DNA of 64,000 nucleotides from CAWHNT01 sp963830775 (GCA_963830775.1 CAWHNT010000024.1:62001-126000), one strand, 5' to 3'; positions 17,115 to 26,949 are shown, counted from the first letter of the stretch. Program-made: numbers and translations. Notes: generated by a model from the sequence alone, not told the origin.

Positions 17115-19435
17115 GACCCCGCCGGGCCTCGTGGCCCTCCGGCTCGCCCGTGAGCTGCGCAAGGACGGGCGCGCCGACGAGGCCGCCTGGCTCTATCGCA
17201 GCCTGGAGGGAAGGGCGGAGGAGCCCACCGCCCGCCAGGAGCTGGCCCAGCTCATGCAGGGCCAGGGTCGGCACGGGGCGGCGCTGGCGCTCTATGACGG
17301 GCTGGAGCAGGGCGGCCGGCTGGCGCTCCGGGGCCAGCTCGGCCGTCTCCGCGCCCTGCGCCAGCAGCACCGCTACGCCGACGCCGAAGTCGCGGCGCAG
17401 CGCCTCCTGCAGGCCCAACCGGACGATCCCGAGATCCTCTTCGAGACCGGCCGCCTCGCCCTCTTCTGCGAGAGCTTCCCACGCGCCCTGGCAAGGCTGG
17501 AGCTTGCAGCCGGCCTCGGCCCCGACCGGCCCGAGGTGCTGGAAGCCCTGGTCGAGGCACAGCTCGCCCTGGGCCGGCTGCCCGCAGCCGCCAGCCTGAT
17601 CGAGGAGCTGGTGGCCGCCGAGCCGCTGGCCGCCCGCTGGCGCGTCCTCCAGGCCGAATCGGCCGAGGCCCAGGGCGACCTGGACGGGGCGCTCCGGCAC
17701 TGGCGCCGGGTGCTGGAGATCGAGGGCCACTCGCTGCCCGGCGCGGCTCGCGGTCGGCCGCATCCTGATCGAGACCGGCCGCTGGGCCGAGACCGTCCAG
17801 ATCTACCGCGACCTGGTCGAGACCCACCCCGACGCGGTGGAGCCGCTGGTCCAGCTGGCCAAGCTCGCCAACCGCCAGGCTCAGCCCCTGGAGGCGCTGC
17901 GCTGGCTGGAGCGGGCGCGCGAGCTGCGGCCGGACGACGACCGCCTCAACCGCGACATCGCCCGCGCCTATGCCGAGGACGGCCGTGCCGCCGCCGCCCG
18001 CCGCTTCGTGCGCCAGCTCTGCGAAGCCCGGCCCGAGACGCCCGAGGGCAATCTCACCGCCGCCGCGATCGAGGAGCTGCTGGGTGCCGCAACCCGCGCG
18101 GTCGCCATCCTCCGCCGCACCCTGCGCGAGCATCACCAGTCCTTCCCGACTGCCGTCAACCTGGCCCGCCTCCTTGAGCGCGAAGGCCAGCCGGCCGAAG
18201 CGCTGGAGGCCGTCGAGAGCGTGCAGGCTCTCCTGCCCGACAGCTACGGGCCAGCACTGACCCGCATCGACCTCCTCCTCGAGCTGAACCAGACGGCGAG
18301 GGCAGCCGACGCGATCGACGCCCTCATGCTGGAGCATGGCGGCCGCGGCGATCTCCAGCGGCGGTTGGCGCGGCTCGAGGTGGCCCGCGGCCAGACCGGC
18401 CTCGCCCGCGACCGCTGGGCCAGGACGGCCCGGTTCGACCGCCACCTCACCGGCGCCCCCGTCAACCTCCACCGCCTCGACCGCCGCCCCATCGGCCCGG
18501 CCGACGGCGAGATCCGCCTCTTCACCCGCCTGCGCAGCCAGGCCCACCGCCTGCCCGCCTTCCTCGACTTCTACCGCGCGCAGGGCGTCGACCGCTTCTT
18601 CGTCGTCGACAACGCCTCCGACGACGGCACCCGCGACCTCCTCCTCGCCCAGCCGGACGTCCACCTCTACCTCACGACCGACTCCTACGCCGCGTTCGGC
18701 GGCGGCATGCGCTGGCTCAACGAGCTCCTGGCCGTGCACGGACCCGGGGCCTGGACGCTCACGGTCGATGTCGACGAGCTCCTGGCCTACCCGCACGCCG
18801 AGCAGCTGGGCCTCAAGGCCCTGACCCGCCATCTGGACGCGGAAGGTGCCGAGGCCCTCTTCGCCTTCATGCTCGACCTCTACCCGGAAGGACCCGTCGC
18901 CGGGGCCCACTGTGCGCCCGACCAGTCGCCCCTCACCGTCTGCCCCCTGTTCGACCGCGCGGGCTATGTCCGCCACCCCAGCCCGACCTTCCCCTTCACC
19001 ATCGTCCAGGGCGGGCCGATGAGCCGGATCCTGCGCGAGACCCGCCTGAACGGCACCTACCTGCACAAGGTGCCGCTGATCCGCTGGCGGCCCGACATCC
19101 GCCACACCGCCAGCACGCACCACCCCTTCCCGGTCCGCCTCGCCCTGGCCACCGGCGTCCTCCTGCACTTCAAGTATCTGAGCGACCTGCCCGACAAGGC
19201 CGCCGTCGAGTCCGAGCGCAAGCAGTACAGCCAGGGCGGCAAGCGCTACACCGCACTCACCGGCCTCTTCGGCCGCGATGCCGACCTCACCCTGGTCTCC
19301 GACCTCAGCCTGCGCCTGCAGAGCACCCGGCAGCTGGTCGAGCTCGGTCACATGCGCTCGACCGCGGCCCTCGACGCGCTGGCCCTTTCCCACCCCGGCC
19401 AGCGCCTGCGCGGCTGGGCGGCCCTGGAGGAATGA
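17086..19435 (+). pseudogene. TPR-repeat glycosyltransferase (GT2-like), copy 2, one frameshift
   Basis: Starts MSTQNAARPETPPGLVALRL and runs about 215 residues of TPR-like repeats before an extra G near 17740 (CTGCCCGGCGCGG). Removing one base continues smoothly (RLAVGRILIETGRWAETVQI) into more repeats and the transferase domain (IRLFTRLRSQAHRLPAFLDF, RFFVVDNASDDGT, TVDVDELLAYPH). The same blocks occur in the gene before it. Corrected length is about 782 residues. If the shift is real only the N-terminal repeats would be made; an internal start could still give the catalytic domain. Its TGA overlaps the next start. Confidence 0.8.
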
Positions 19436-20939
19436 TGCAGCTCTCGGTCATTCTCCCCGCCCGCGACCAGCGCCCGGCCCTGGCGCGCAGCCTCGCCAGC
19501 CTCGCCGCGCAATCCACACCGCCAGCGCGCATCCTGGTGCTCGACCAGGCCTCGGCCGACGGCACCCGGGACTGGCTCCGCACCCGCTGGCCGGCCATCG
19601 ACCTGCTGCGCCTCCCCCGCGCGGACCTCTCCCCTGCTGCCGTCCTCGACAGCGCCCTCGAGCACGTCGACAGCGACGCCGTGGCCTTCCTGACCCCCGG
19701 CGACCAGTGGCCGTCCAACGGCCTCGCCACCCTGGCGGCAGCACTTGCAGCGCGCCCCGAGGAGCCCGCCGTGATGCTGCCTTGCGAACGGCTCCTGCAC
19801 CGCACGGACCGTCCGCCCCGCCGCGAGCCGGCTGCCGCCGACGAGCCCCCGGCCCTCTCCGCCCTCGCCTGCCGCACGGCCTCCTTGCGCGTCGCCGCCC
19901 GCGGCGAGGCCACGCTCGCAGCGGAGCTGCTGGCCCGCCTGGGTCAGCCACCCTCCATCGTCCCCGGTGCCCCGAAGGCCCGCCTCGCGGCACCCGAGCC
20001 CGCCGGAACGGCCCTCACCCCCGCCGCCTGGGCCCAGCTCCTCACCGCGGCCCATGCCACCCTGCCCCAAGGCCGCGACGCCCTTCTGGTCGGCCTCGAT
20101 GCCGCCGACCGCCCGGCCGGGCTGCTCGATCTCCTGGGTCACGCCATGGCGCTGACCGCCGCCGGCCGGACGGTCGAAGCGTTCACGCTGGCCGAGCTCG
20201 AGCCGAAGACGATCGAGGAAGCGGCCCCGGCCGCCCCGCTGATCGTCACCGCGACCGCCACCTTCGCCCCCGCCGAGGCGGCGCTCCAGCTCGCCTTCGA
20301 GGACCTGCTCCGCCGCGCCGGCAAGCGCCCGGTACGACTGGCCCTGCGCCGGCTGGCACCCTCCTCGCTCGTCCTGGCCGGGCGCCTGATCGACGCCGCA
20401 TCCGCCCATCCCGACCTCGAGATCTGGGTCACGGACCGGGTGAGCCGCTCCTACGCCTCCTCCATCCTGGGCCGCCGCGTCCGCCTCGTCCCGCCCGGCA
20501 TCGCCGGCCTTGCCCCGGTCCTGCATGGCCTGGGCAGCCGCCAGCCGGGCCTCGCCACCACCCTCCCGATCACGACCCCGACCCCGATCGAGGCGCGCTG
20601 GCGGAACCTGGACGGCTGGCACGAGGGCACCGACCGCGAGGCCGCCGCCCGCCTGGGCCAGGTGCTGGCGCGGCTCGCCGGTGCCGCACCACTCCTGCGC
20701 ACGGCAGCCCTTCAGGAAGCCTGGTCGCTGATCCTGCCCGGCTGGGCAGCACTGGCAGCCTGCCCCGACCCGTTCCTGGCCCCGTCCCTGGACGCCGCCC
20801 TGTTCGCGGCCCTGAGCGGACGCCCCTGCGACGGTGGCCCCGACCATCCCAGGTGCCGAAGCCCTCTTCGGCACCTGGCAGCAGGCGCTGGGGCCTCTGG
20901 GCCTCAGTCTCGGCAACCCGTTGCGGGAAGCGGCCTGAC
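19432..20939 (+). pseudogene. Family 2 glycosyltransferase-like protein, late frameshift
   Basis: Begins MMQLSVILPARDQRPALARS with the GT2 loop VLDQASADGTRDW, and the first 110 residues are a GT-A domain. The rest (VRLVPPGIAGL, LGQVLARLAGAAPLL) is reminiscent of a second transferase domain but I cannot assign it firmly. Near 20825 an extra base shifts the frame; corrected, it ends ATVAPTIPGAEALFGTWQQA and stops at 20939, giving about 502 residues. Uncorrected, the frame wanders through the terminator into the end of glnA, which is implausible. Last gene of the cluster. Confidence 0.7.
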
Positions 20940-20947
20940 AAAGAAAA

Positions 20948-20971
20948 GGCGCGGCCCCGGAGGGCCGCGCC
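20948..20971 (-). terminator. Rho-independent terminator of glnA
   Basis: GGCGCGGCCC and GGGCCGCGCC pair perfectly around a four-base loop. On the minus strand the stem is followed by TTTTCTTT, so it ends glnA transcription, 26 bases after the glnA stop. It may also limit read-through from the convergent glycosyltransferase genes. Confidence 0.85.
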
Positions 20972-20996
20972 ACGCACCACGAAGCGCCGGGTGCGC

Positions 20997-22430
20997 TCAG
21001 ATGTCGTAGTAGAGGAAGAACTCGTAAGGATGCGGCCGCAGCCGGATCGGGTCGATCTCGGTCGCGATCTTGAGGTCGATATAGGCGTCGATGAAGTCGC
21101 TGGTGAACACGTCGCCCGCCAGCAGGTAGTCGTGGTCGGCCCTCAGCGCCTCGATGGCATCGGGCAGCGAGCCCGGCACCTTCTTGATCTCGGCGGCTTC
21201 CTCGGGCGGCAGGTCGTAGATGTTCTTGTCGACCGGGTCGCCCGGATCGATCCGGTTCTTGATCCCGTCGAGGCCGGCCATCAGCATGGCGGCGAAGGCG
21301 AGATAGGGGTTGCAGGACGGGTCGGGGCAGCGGAACTCGACCCGCTTCGCCTTCGGGCTGTCGCTGTACATCGGGATGCGGCAGCAGGCCGAGCGGTTGC
21401 GCATCGACCAGGCGAGGTTCACCGGCGCCTCGTAGCCCGGCACCAGGCGGCGATAGCTGTTGGTCGTCGGTGCCGCAAACGCCAGGATCGATGGCGCATG
21501 CCGCAACAGGCCACCGATATAATAGCGGCACATCTGCGACAGGCCGGCATAACCCGCGGCATCGGCGAAGAGCGGCGTGCTGCCGTTCCAGATCGACTGG
21601 TGGCAGTGCATGCCCGAGCCGTTGTCGCCGTAGAGCGGCTTCGGCATGAAGGTCGCCGACATGCCGTGCTGCTTGGCCACGTTCTTGACGACGTACTTGT
21701 ACTTCATCTGATGGTCGGCCATGCGGACGAGGCTGTCGAACCGCATGTCGATCTCGCACTGGCCGGCCGTCGCCACCTCATGGTGATGGCACTCGACCTC
21801 GAGCCCGATGCTGCGCATCACGATCGCCATCTCGGCGCGGATGTCGTTCAGCGTGTCCGAGGGCGGGCATGGGAAATAGCCCTCCTTCGGCCGCACCTTG
21901 TAGCCGAGGTTGCCGCCCGGCTCCTGGCGCCGGCTGTTCCAGTGCGCCTCGATCGAATCGACCTCGTAGCTCGAATAATGCTGGCCGGTGCCGTAGCGCA
22001 CGTCGTCGAAGATGAAGAACTCGGCCTCGGGCCCGAAATAGGCCTTGTCGCCGAGCCCGGTGCTGATCAGGTGCTGCTCGGCCTTCTTGGCGAAGCCGCG
22101 CGGGTCGCGGGGGTAGAACTCCTTGGTGACCGGGTCCTTCACGTCGCAGATCATCACCAAGGTCTTGTGCTTGGCGAACGGGTCGAGGAAGGCCGTGGTC
22201 GGATCCGGCATGAGCAGCATGTCGAACTCGTTGATGACCTTGAAGCCCCGGATCGACGAGCCGTCGAAGCCCATGCCCTCGGTGATCGAGTCCTCGCCGA
22301 AGGCCGGCGCCGGATAGGAGATGTGCTGCCAGATACCCGGCACGTCGGTCATCCGGAGGTCGACCATCTCGACCCCCTCGTTCTTGATCGCCTTCATCAC
22401 GTCGCTCGGGCTGGTGCAACCCAACGTCAT
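20997..22430 (-). CDS. glnA: Glutamine synthetase, type I
   Basis: 477 residues; makes glutamine from glutamate, ammonium and ATP as a cytoplasmic dodecamer. All active-site blocks are present: FDGSSIRG, FGPEAEFFIFD, AGQCEIDMRFD, NGSGMHCHQSIW, APTTNSYRRLVPG and MRNRSACCRIP. The adenylylation tyrosine is in KNIYDLPPEE, so activity should be set by GlnE. The start is the ATG at 22430 behind AAAGGGAGAACA; the frame is open for 33 more codons upstream but those are unlike the family. It is monocistronic with its own terminator. The upstream region is AT-rich and shared with the divergent DUF2735 gene. Confidence 0.97.
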   Translation of the reverse strand: MTLGCTSPSDVMKAIKNEGVEMVDLRMTDVPGIWQHISYPAPAFGEDSITEGMGFDGSSIRGFKVINEFDMLLMPDPTTAFLDPFAKHKTLVMICDVKDPVTKEFYPRDPRGFAKKAEQHLISTGLGDKAYFGPEAEFFIFDDVRYGTGQHYSSYEVDSIEAHWNSRRQEPGGNLGYKVRPKEGYFPCPPSDTLNDIRAEMAIVMRSIGLEVECHHHEVATAGQCEIDMRFDSLVRMADHQMKYKYVVKNVAKQHGMSATFMPKPLYGDNGSGMHCHQSIWNGSTPLFADAAGYAGLSQMCRYYIGGLLRHAPSILAFAAPTTNSYRRLVPGYEAPVNLAWSMRNRSACCRIPMYSDSPKAKRVEFRCPDPSCNPYLAFAAMLMAGLDGIKNRIDPGDPVDKNIYDLPPEEAAEIKKVPGSLPDAIEALRADHDYLLAGDVFTSDFIDAYIDLKIATEIDPIRLRPHPYEFFLYYDI

Positions 22431-22494
22431 TGTTCTCCCTTTCCGGTAAAGGTGCCGTAAGGCTCGGAGGTATGGCCCTGGTACGATGCGAGCG

Positions 22495-22525
22495 TTAGAG
22501 CGCGCAGACGAGGACCTGCTATAAT
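22495..22525 (+). promoter_or_regulatory. Possible sigma-70-type promoter for the DUF2735 gene
   Basis: TGCTATAAT at 22517-22525 is a perfect extended -10 element on the plus strand. The best -35 candidate (TTAGAG at 22495) is weak and spaced 19 bases. A transcript from here would have a leader of about 130 bases before the ATG at 22661. On the other strand TATTATAG in the same place could serve glnA. Confidence 0.4.
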
Positions 22526-22660
22526 ACACAGCCCGGATAGAGGCATGCCCATAATATAGGCAATCAAGGATTTCAAATTAGGCATCTTGCACAATCGGAG
22601 CGCATGACCGATCTATGCCGTCCGCCCTCGACTACTGGGCGTGCTGCATCGGAAGGAGAG

Positions 22661-22867
22661 ATGACGATGGCAACGGCTGTTCATGAGGGGTCGGCAAAGA
22701 TCTACCAGTTCCCCGTTGGCGGGCGCCGCGGGCAGACCGCCGCCAGGCACCAGGTGACCCAGGTCGGCAGCGAGGCCGCAGCGACCCGGCTGCCGAAGAT
22801 CGTGGTCGGCGGGAGCTGGTACCACGAGGAGGCGATCCAGGAAGCCGAGCGCGCAGTGAAGCGCTAG
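22661..22867 (+). CDS. DUF2735 small protein (GstI-like?)
   Basis: 68 residues beginning MTMATAVHEGSAKIYQFPVG and ending PKIVVGGSWYHEEAIQEAER. The AKIYQFPVGGR and SWYHEEAI blocks are those I associate with DUF2735, small proteins that lie near glutamine synthetase genes in alphaproteobacteria. A small regulator in the same setting, GstI of Rhizobium leguminosarum, limits translation of GSII; whether this is an orthologue is inference from position and size. It has a strong ribosome site (GAAGGAGAG) and lies between glnA and glnII, opposite to both. A longer ATG at 22604 is possible but has no ribosome site. Confidence 0.8.
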   Translation: MTMATAVHEGSAKIYQFPVGGRRGQTAARHQVTQVGSEAAATRLPKIVVGGSWYHEEAIQEAERAVKR

Positions 22868-22921
22868 GCTGTGTGGCCGCGAACAGCAGCCAAGGACCGG
22901 TGCAATGGCACCGGGACCGGG

Positions 22922-22968
22922 CGACGGGTGGTAAGAAGCCGGCAGAGCCAGTGCTGACCCACCCGTCG
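22922..22968. terminator. Inverted repeat after the DUF2735 gene
   Basis: CGACGGGTGG and CCACCCGTCG form a 10-bp perfect stem with a 27-base loop that has an internal GCCGGC. It lies 55 bases after the small gene's stop and is followed by a short TT. It could be an mRNA end or a structured element; evidence for termination is weak. Confidence 0.4.
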
Positions 22969-23080
22969 TTCCTGCTCGCAGCGCAACGCCCAGGCCGTAG
23001 AGCCTCGCTCCGGCCGCACCCCGGCTAGGCGAGGGAGATGCCGGGACGGCCTTGCACCGCCCCGGCTCTAGAATCTCCGA

Positions 23081-24121
23081 TCAGGCCGCAGCCGACACCT
23101 TGGCATCGGTCGGCACGGTCGCCACCGTCTTCAGCACCTGCGAGGCGATCTGGTAGGGGTCGCCCTGCGAGTTCGGCCGCCGATCCTCGAGATAGCCGCG
23201 ATAGCCGTTGCGCACGAAGCTGTGCGGCACCCGGATCGAGGCGCCGCGGTCGGCCACACCGTAGCTGAACATGTGGATCGACTGGGTCTCGTGCTTGCCG
23301 GTGAGGCGCAGGTGGTTGTCCGGGCCGTAGACCGCGATGTGGTCCTCCCGTGCCGTCTCGAAGGCCGCCATCAGCTCCTCGAAATACTCCTTGCCGCCGA
23401 CCTCGCGCAGGTAGGCGGTCGAGAAGTTGCAGTGCATGCCGGAGCCGTTCCAGTCGGTGTCGCCCAGCGGCTTGCAGTGGTACTCGACATCCACGCCGTA
23501 CTTCTCGGTCAGGCGGGCGAGCAGGTAGCGCGCCATCCACATCTCGTCGGCGGCCCGCTTCGAGCCCTTGCCGAAGATCTGGAACTCCCACTGGCCCTTC
23601 GCCACCTCGGCGTTGATGCCCTCGTGGTTGATGCCGGCGGCGAGGCAGGCGTCGAGATGCTCCTCGACGATCCGCCGCGCGATGTCGCCCACCTGGCTGT
23701 AGCCCACGCCCGTGTAGTAGGGGCCCTGGGGTGCCGGGAAGCCCTTGTCGGGGAAGCCCAGCGGGCGGCCGTCCTTGTAGAGGAAATACTCCTGCTCGAA
23801 GCCGAACCAGGCGCCCTCGTCGTCGAGGATGGTGGCGCGCTTGTTGGTCGGGTGCGGGGTCTCGCCGTCCGGCATCATCACTTCGCAGAGCACGAGCACG
23901 CCGTTGGTGCGCTGGCTGTCCGGGAAGACGCGCACCGGCTTCAGCACGCAGTCGGAGCTCCGGCCTTCCGCCTGCTTGGTGGAGCTGCCGTCGAAGCCCC
24001 ACAAGGGCAGCTGCTCCAGCGTCGGGAAGTCGCTGAACGCCTTGATCTGCGTCTTGCCGCGCAGGTTGGGGACGGGGGTGTACCCGTCGAGCCAGATATA
24101 CTCGAGCTTATACTTCGTCAC
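23081..24121 (-). CDS. glnII: Glutamine synthetase, type II (eukaryotic-like)
   Basis: 346 residues, the length of bacterial GSII. Characteristic blocks: YIWLDGYTPVPNLRGKT, WGFDGSSTKQAEG, DDEGAWFGFEQEYFLY, AGINHEGINAEVAKGQWEFQ, DWNGSGMHCNFST and DRGASIRVPHSF. GSII is an octameric cytosolic enzyme found mainly in rhizobia and relatives plus some actinobacteria; it lacks the GlnE adenylylation site. It follows glnB by 66 bases on the same strand and probably shares its nitrogen-regulated transcript. A GC-rich stem (GCCGGGGC ... GTCCCGGC, about 23038-23070) after the stop may terminate it. Confidence 0.97.
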   Translation of the reverse strand: MTKYKLEYIWLDGYTPVPNLRGKTQIKAFSDFPTLEQLPLWGFDGSSTKQAEGRSSDCVLKPVRVFPDSQRTNGVLVLCEVMMPDGETPHPTNKRATILDDEGAWFGFEQEYFLYKDGRPLGFPDKGFPAPQGPYYTGVGYSQVGDIARRIVEEHLDACLAAGINHEGINAEVAKGQWEFQIFGKGSKRAADEMWMARYLLARLTEKYGVDVEYHCKPLGDTDWNGSGMHCNFSTAYLREVGGKEYFEELMAAFETAREDHIAVYGPDNHLRLTGKHETQSIHMFSYGVADRGASIRVPHSFVRNGYRGYLEDRRPNSQGDPYQIASQVLKTVATVPTDAKVSAAA

Positions 24122-24187
24122 TGCCGCCCTCTCGCCAACTGAGCTGAGTGGTGTTGTTGCTGTGGTGGGTGTCCGCCGGGAATGGCG

Positions 24188-24526
24188 CTAGAGCGCGTCG
24201 GCCCCGCGCTCGCCGGTCCGGATCCGGATCGCGTCCTCGACCGGCACGATGAAGATCTTGCCGTCGCCGATCCGGTCGGTCCGGGCCGCGGCCTGGATCG
24301 CCTCGACCGCGCGCTCGACCACGCTGTCCTCGACCACGATCTCGATCTTCACCTTGGGCAGGAAGTCGACGACATACTCGGCCCCGCGATAGAGCTCGGT
24401 GTGCCCCTTCTGCCGGCCGAAGCCCTTGACCTCGGTCACGGTCATGCCCTTGAGGCCGATCTCCTGCAGCGCCTCCTTCACCTCGTCGAGCTTGAACGGC
24501 TTGATGACGGCCTCGATCTTCTTCAT
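24188..24526 (-). CDS. glnB: Nitrogen regulatory protein PII
   Basis: 112 residues with the complete PII fold: MKKIEAVIKPFKLDEVKEAL at the start, the T-loop GFGRQKGHTELYRGAEYVVD with the uridylylated tyrosine in ELYRG, and the B-loop RTDRIGDGKIF that contacts ATP and 2-oxoglutarate. PII senses carbon/nitrogen state and controls GlnE, NtrB and ammonium channels. Being next to glnII and not amtB fits glnB better than glnK, though sequence alone does not separate them. A sigma-54-like promoter lies 70 bases upstream of the ATG. Confidence 0.95.
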   Translation of the reverse strand: MKKIEAVIKPFKLDEVKEALQEIGLKGMTVTEVKGFGRQKGHTELYRGAEYVVDFLPKVKIEIVVEDSVVERAVEAIQAAARTDRIGDGKIFIVPVEDAIRIRTGERGADAL

Positions 24527-24595
24527 GCGTACTCCATCTCCCGTCGGTGGCGCGTGCGCCGAGCACGCCCCGCCGCGTCCGCTTGTTCTCCTGTT

Positions 24596-24611
24596 AGCAG
24601 AGAGCGTGCCA
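24596..24611 (-). promoter_or_regulatory. Sigma-54-type promoter of glnB-glnII
   Basis: On the minus strand TGGCACGCTCTCTGCT fits the -24/-12 consensus TGGCACG-N4-TTGCW with one mismatch (CTGC for TTGC). The GG and GC are in the right spacing. It would start transcription roughly 60 bases before glnB, consistent with NtrC/RpoN control of a PII-GSII operon. I did not find a clear NtrC enhancer pair. Confidence 0.65.
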
Positions 24612-24786
24612 ACGCCCCGCCGCCCACGATGAGCGCAGCCCTGCCCGATCTCTGGGCAGCGTCTCTGGCGCGCTTTTAGCGCAGCAATGCCATCCGCAAG
24701 GCAGAACGGGCAGCGCGGCGGCGAGGCTCGGCAGCAGATCGGAACCGTTCTAGACTACCGGGCGCCGACCCGCCCGAGGACCAGCC

Positions 24787-25768
24787 ATGCCGCTTTTCGA
24801 CCCTCTCGCCGCAGAAGAGCTTCACCGACCTGGGCGAGCGCGAGATCCTGGCGCTGGCGATCACGCTCGAGGAGGAGGACGGGCGGATCTACCGCGACTA
24901 TGCCGAGGGGCTGCGGGCCGAGTACCCGGCCTCGGCCGCCGTCTTCGAGCGCATGGCGGAGGAGGAGAGCCGGCACCGCCGCATGCTGCTCGACCTCTAT
25001 CGCGAGAAGTTCGGCGAGCATATCCCGCTGCTCCGCCGCGAGGACGTGCGCGGCTTCGTCCGCCGCCGGCCCTTGTGGCTCACCCGCCCGCTCGGGATCG
25101 AGGCCGTGCGCCGCCAGGCCGAGGAGCTGGAGGCCGAGGTCCAGAACTTCTACCGCAAGGCGGCGGAGCACGTCTCCGATGTCGGCATCCGCAGGCTCCT
25201 GGTCGACCTTGCCGAGGCCGAGGAAGAGCATGTCCATTTGGCCGAGGCGCTGGAGCGCGAGAAGCTGCCGCAGAACGTGCGCCGGGCCGAGGAGGAGACC
25301 GAGCGCCGCCGCTTCGTGCTGCAGGTGATCCAGCCCGGCCTTGCCGGCCTCATGGACGGCTCGGTCAGCACGCTCGCCCCCCTGTTTGCCGCCGCTTTCG
25401 CCACCGGCAGCAGCTGGGAGGCCTTCCTGGTCGGCGTCGCGGCCTCGATCGGGGCCGGCATCTCGATGGGTTTCGCTGAGGCGCTATCCGACGACGGCAG
25501 CCTCACCGGCCGCGGCCATCCCTGGATGCGCGGCTTCGTCTGCGGGGCGATGACCACCGTGGGTGGCCTCGGCCATACGCTGCCCTACCTCATCCCCGAC
25601 TTCAAGATCGCCACGGCCATCGCGATCGTCGTGGTCCTGGTCGAGCTCTGGGTCATTGCCTGGGTCCGCGCCCGCTACATGGACACGCCCTTCCTCCGCG
25701 CCGCCTTCCAGATCGTGTTGGGCGGCTTCCTGGTCTTCGTCACCGGCATCCTGATAGGCAGCGCGTGA
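24787..25768 (+). pseudogene. mbfA: Membrane-bound ferritin (ferritin-like domain + VIT1), early frameshift
   Basis: After correction about 326 residues. Residues 1-160 form a rubrerythrin/ferritin-like four-helix bundle (SFTDLGEREILALAITLEEE, then ERMAEEESRHRRML and AEAEEEHVHLAEALE with the E...EExxH iron ligands). The rest is a VIT1/CCC1-type membrane domain (LMDGSVSTLAPLFAAAFATG, then four more hydrophobic segments). This is the architecture of MbfA, an inner-membrane iron exporter that protects alphaproteobacteria from iron and peroxide. One extra base near 24814 separates the first nine codons (MPLFDPLAA) from the rest; the frame from 24953 can still start at an internal ATG. The stop overlaps the next gene's GTG. 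Confidence 0.8.
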
Positions 25769-26949
25769 CCGCCCATCCCACCCAGCCGCTCTCCCGCCGC
25801 CTCCTTCTGGTCCTGATCCTGGCGACGGCGCTGGGGCCGCTCGCCATGCAGATCTTCCTCCCCGCCCTGCCGATGATCCAGGACGAGTTCGCCGTGAGCT
25901 CGGCCACGGCCCAGCTCACGCTCAGCCTCTCCGCCTTCTCGATCGCGGTGGCGATGCTGGCCTTCGGCCCCCTCTCCGACCGCTTCGGCCGCCGTCCGAC
26001 CATGATCGGCGGGGTCGTGGTCTACCTCCTGGGCAGCATCGTCTGCGCCGTCGCGTTCTCGATCGGCACGCTCATCCTGGGCCGCATCGTCCAGGCCGCC
26101 GGCGGCTGCGCCGGCCTCGTCCTCACCCGTGCCATCATCCGCGACCTCTACGACCGCGACCGCTCCGCCACCATGCTGGCCTACGTCACCATGGCGATGG
26201 TCACCGCACCCATGCTGGCGCCGGCCATCGGCGGCGTCCTCACCGACTTCACCGGCTGGCGCAGCGTCTTCGTCTTCGGCGGCATCCTGGGCCTCGTCGT
26301 CGCCCTCATCGTCGTCCGCGAGCTCCCCGAGACGGCAGCCTCCCCCGACCTCGCCGGCGGCGGCAGCCGGCATGCCCTCCTCCGCCTCATGACCATGCGC
26401 CCGTTCTGGGCCTACGCCTTGTGCCTCTCCTTCTCGATCGGCGTCTTCTTCTGCTTCCTGGCCGGCGCCCCCTTCCTCATGGTCCGCGTGCTGGGCCGCC
26501 CGGCCAGCGAGTACGGCCTCCTCTTCATCCTGATCTCCGGCGCCTTCATGCTCGGCAACTTCGCCGCCGCCCGCTTCAGCCTGCGCGTCGGCCTCAACCG
26601 CATGATCGTCCTGGGCTCGATCGGCTCCCTGGCCGGCACCCTGATCCTCCTGGCCCTGGTCATGGCCGGCATCTGGACCCCCTGGAGCCTCTTCCTGCCC
26701 ACCAGCCTCGGCGCCTTCTCCCAGGGCCTGGCCCTCCCCAACGCCCAGGCCGCCGCCATCAGCGTCGACCCCCGCGCCGCCGGTGCTGCCTCCGGCCTCT
26801 CGGGCTTCCTGCAGATGGGCCTGGCCGGCCTCGCGGCGCAGATCGTGGGCACGCTCGAGAACGGCACGCCCTACCCGATGGTGATCGGGATGACCTTCTG
26901 TGCGATCATCTCGCTCCTTTGCGCGCTCGCGGTGACGCTGAAGCGCTGA
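25765..26949 (+). CDS. Bcr/CflA-type drug:H+ antiporter (MFS)
   Basis: 394 residues with twelve predicted membrane segments. The first helix (GPLAMQIFLPALPMIQDEFA), motif A between helices 2 and 3 (GPLSDRFGRRPTMIGG) and motif C-like GG in helix 5 (APMLAPAIGGVLTDFTGWR) are typical of Bcr/CflA exporters, which expel bicyclomycin, chloramphenicol, sulfonamides or other small molecules. It starts at a GTG overlapping the mbfA stop by four bases, so both may be on one transcript; a functional link is not evident. The substrate cannot be inferred. Confidence 0.9.
   Translation: MTAHPTQPLSRRLLLVLILATALGPLAMQIFLPALPMIQDEFAVSSATAQLTLSLSAFSIAVAMLAFGPLSDRFGRRPTMIGGVVVYLLGSIVCAVAFSIGTLILGRIVQAAGGCAGLVLTRAIIRDLYDRDRSATMLAYVTMAMVTAPMLAPAIGGVLTDFTGWRSVFVFGGILGLVVALIVVRELPETAASPDLAGGGSRHALLRLMTMRPFWAYALCLSFSIGVFFCFLAGAPFLMVRVLGRPASEYGLLFILISGAFMLGNFAAARFSLRVGLNRMIVLGSIGSLAGTLILLALVMAGIWTPWSLFLPTSLGAFSQGLALPNAQAAAISVDPRAAGAASGLSGFLQMGLAGLAAQIVGTLENGTPYPMVIGMTFCAIISLLCALAVTLKR

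Noticed and set aside
19278..22460. Very long open frames opposite or out of frame with real genes (for example 19278-22460, 17252-19393, 14535-17162, 47281-49125)
   Set aside because: High GC leaves few chance stops. Their products are Arg/Pro/Gly/His-rich without domains and lie over well-supported genes.
22560..22600. NtrC enhancer near glnA (TTGTGCAAGATGCC)
   Set aside because: Half-site similarity only; the dyad TGCAC-N7-GTGCA is not formed.
24740..24786. Irr (ICE-box) operator before mbfA
   Set aside because: Only GTTCTAGAC resembles part of the motif; the second half is missing.
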